Shown in pieces: positions 4,825-6,664 of a DNA stretch of 6,664 nucleotides (its first letter is position 1; every line of letters starts with the position of its first letter). The stretch covers positions 1 through 6,664 of the forward strand of contig CAZZEX010000163.1 in NCBI GenBank assembly GCA_964653285.1, written 5' to 3'. Below the pieces are notes generated by a model that saw nothing but the letters and a program-made list of their open reading frames with translations, was not told the origin of the DNA and made no database searches. Source of the DNA: CAZZEX01 sp964653285 (GTDB lineage Bacteria; Chloroflexota; Anaerolineae; B4-G1). The position numbers and the translations under genes are program-made.

Positions 4825-6664
4825 ATGCCCAACGTCAGACTCACTTCGGAACAAGAGGCTGTTACCCACCATCCTTTCGAGAGACATGCGCGAGTTCTGG
4901 CGGTTGCTGGTTCTGGTAAGACTATCACGATGGCTTACCGGATCAAGTATCTCGTCATGGAGCGAAACGTCAATCCGAACAGTATCCGCGTTCTGATGTT
5001 CAATCGCTTGGCCCGAAAGCAGTTTCACGAACGGCTTACGGAGGTTGGGATTCCTATTGAGCACCAACCTCAAGTTCACACCTTCCATTCATTCTGTTAT
5101 CAGTTCATCCAAAAGATGATGAAAGCAGGTCTGCTCTCTCCCACGTTTGATTTCTGGCTAGAGGGAAAAGCTGAGCTGATCTGGTTATACACCAACATCG
5201 CCATAAACAATCTCGAAAAGCGCGAGGCGTTTCCCCCTGGTCAGGTTGACCCAGAGCAGGCAATGGAGGCTATTCAGCTTTGGAAAGGCTCTCTCATCCC
5301 GCCGTCCCGTGCCGGTTACCGTGGCAATGCCCACATTCCGCTCGTCTACGAAGAGTTTGAGAAACTCCGCATGCAAAAGAACGCACTCACCTACGATGAT
5401 TTCATACCGCTGACCGTGGACATCTTGGAAACGGAGCAGTCAGTCAATCAGCAATGGTGCAATCGGGCCGACCACGTCATCGTGGACGAATATCAAGACG
5501 TGAACTATGGGCAGCAACGGTTGATTGAACTGCTCGCAGGCCAACGTGCAGATGTAATGGTGGTCGGTGATGACGACCAAACGATCTATGAGTGGCGAGG
5601 AGCACGGCCTAGCTACATCATTCGAGAGTTCCAGAGCGTCTTCGCGAACAAACCACATCTTGATTACACTTTGTCTCGCTCATTTCGCTTCGGCCCGGTA
5701 ATTGCTCAGTGTGCCTACAACACCATATCTTTCAACACCACCAGGGTCAAGAAGCCCTTAATTGCCTATTTCGCCAAGCGCCCGGCCCAGATTCACGTTG
5801 TAGAGGACTCTTCCGAACAATCAACCGACGTGAACAAAGAGCTGGCAGAACAGGTGGTTGCCCTTGTTAAAGGCGAGGACGTTAAACCAAAGGAGATTAA
5901 AGTGCTTGTTCGGATGTTTGCTCAATTGAGCGGACTCGAGGCCGAGTTCCTGGCTCGCCGGATTCCCTACCAAGTTCGCGGGCGAGCACCCTTCTTTGAG
6001 CGGCGCGAGATCCGCGTGTTGCTTGACTATATCAGACTGGCCTTGGAGGTTAACCGCCCGGCCACTAAGCAGGCAGAGAGGTGGCTGCTCTCGATAGCCA
6101 ACATGCCATCCCGCAAGCTCGCCCGCAAGCACCTGTCTCGCGCCATGAGGTCAGCTCAGTTCCACAAAGCATCCACCAGGCAAGCGTTGGCGGAACTGGT
6201 TGATAGTCCAGAAACTCCACTCATCAGGCCACAGCGAGAGCGGGTCACTGAACTAGCCACGTTCCTCGAAAGGACTTGCGAGCGCGTGATGGGTGAGCCT
6301 GATCTTTTGGCGAGCAATTTACTCAAGTGGCTCGTAGACTCACTGAACTACCTCGAGCACTTCGATGATTACTACGGGGACGGCGAGGAATCGTTCGACC
6401 GCAAACACACTGTCTTGCATTTCTTGGATTACGTAGCACGCACACGATTGCGCCCACTTGAGTTCATTGAGCACGTAGAGAGTCTTGACACAACGCGAGG
6501 CGCACCCGAGAAGCAACAAATTGTCATGACAACCGTTTTCCGCGTAAAAGGGCTCGAATTCGACTACGTGTTCATCCCTCAGTGCGAGGAACGGTACATG
6601 CCCTGTCTGTATGGAACGGACATGCTTTGTCAAGCTCGGCGATGGCCGATAGGCGCGCGAGAAT
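4825..6664 (+). CDS. UvrD/FBH1-like superfamily-1A DNA helicase (3' partial)
   Basis: This frame is open for 613 codons to the right edge. Motifs seen: Q motif LTSEQEAV (6-13); Walker A AVAGSGKT (26-33); motif Ia VLMFNRLARKQFHERL; motif Ib VHTFHSFC; Walker B DEYQD (221-225); motif III VVGDDDQTIYEWRGA (246-260); motif IV in the form LSRSFRFG, where UvrD/PcrA usually have NYRS; and motif V TVFRVKGLEFDYVFIP (about residue 570 on), where the usual His of T-I-H-x-A/S-K-G is Phe. Motif VI and the end of the 2A domain lie beyond the edge. FNRLARKQ and SFRFG recall FBH1-type enzymes more than PcrA. The expected activity is ATP-driven 3'-to-5' translocation and unwinding of DNA. The ATG at 4825 lacks a clear Shine-Dalgarno and starts 12 nt after the preceding stop, suggesting translational coupling; an in-frame GTG at 4819 is an alternative. 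Probable partner of the upstream fusion protein. Confidence 0.93.
   Translation, partial: MPNVRLTSEQEAVTHHPFERHARVLAVAGSGKTITMAYRIKYLVMERNVNPNSIRVLMFNRLARKQFHERLTEVGIPIEHQPQVHTFHSFCYQFIQKMMKAGLLSPTFDFWLEGKAELIWLYTNIAINNLEKREAFPPGQVDPEQAMEAIQLWKGSLIPPSRAGYRGNAHIPLVYEEFEKLRMQKNALTYDDFIPLTVDILETEQSVNQQWCNRADHVIVDEYQDVNYGQQRLIELLAGQRADVMVVGDDDQTIYEWRGARPSYIIREFQSVFANKPHLDYTLSRSFRFGPVIAQCAYNTISFNTTRVKKPLIAYFAKRPAQIHVVEDSSEQSTDVNKELAEQVVALVKGEDVKPKEIKVLVRMFAQLSGLEAEFLARRIPYQVRGRAPFFERREIRVLLDYIRLALEVNRPATKQAERWLLSIANMPSRKLARKHLSRAMRSAQFHKASTRQALAELVDSPETPLIRPQRERVTELATFLERTCERVMGEPDLLASNLLKWLVDSLNYLEHFDDYYGDGEESFDRKHTVLHFLDYVARTRLRPLEFIEHVESLDTTRGAPEKQQIVMTTVFRVKGLEFDYVFIPQCEERYMPCLYGTDMLCQARRWPIGARE

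Noticed and set aside
3229..6664. Gabija or another known helicase defence system
   Set aside because: The UvrD-like helicase alone is not diagnostic, and no GajA-type nuclease is in the window; calling a known system would be unsupported.

Overview
The window looks like a piece of bacterial chromosome, most likely from the phylum Chloroflexota (Anaerolineae/Caldilineae-like). The evidence is indirect. The first gene encodes a large secreted protein built from PKD, DUF11 and Ig-like modules, and it ends in a short aromatic-Pro-aliphatic-basic tail (YWPIVVKHGP). That tail resembles the 'YLPLVLK/R' ends common on secreted Chloroflexota proteins. The assignment is an inference; no rRNA or other marker gene is present.

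Layout, left to right, all genes on the + strand: (1) 2-1729, the 3' part of the modular surface protein, entering from beyond the left edge. (2) 1730-2109, a gene-free spacer with a few hairpins. (3) 2110-2163, a possible 17-codon leader peptide with a good Shine-Dalgarno, ending 2 nt before (4) 2166-2825, an unrecognised Trp-rich 219-aa protein. (5) 2826-2961, a 121-bp palindromic element with 22-bp imperfect terminal inverted repeats, two internal hairpins and a 7-bp direct repeat at its edges; it looks like a small non-autonomous mobile element inserted right after the stop codon. (6) about 2962-3228, a hairpin-rich spacer. (7) 3229-4812, a 527-aa fusion: N-terminal cold-shock OB-fold, about seven WD40 blades, a HIRAN domain, and an acidic C-terminal tip (DFEIPF) like that of bacterial SSB. 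(8) 4825-6664, a UvrD/FBH1-like superfamily-1A helicase that runs off the right edge after motif V.

The most interesting part is the last pair. The cold-shock/WD40/HIRAN/SSB-tip protein and the helicase are separated by 12 nt and are probably co-translated. I infer a two-component DNA-processing module. In it, a multivalent nucleic-acid-binding scaffold (OB-fold for single strands, HIRAN for 3' DNA ends, WD40 for protein docking, SSB-like tip for recruiting a genome-maintenance enzyme) would deliver or regulate the helicase. HIRAN (in HLTF) and FBH1-type helicases both act at stalled replication forks in eukaryotes, so fork or damage repair, or anti-phage defence, are plausible roles. None of this is demonstrated by the sequence, and I do not recognise the architecture as a named system.
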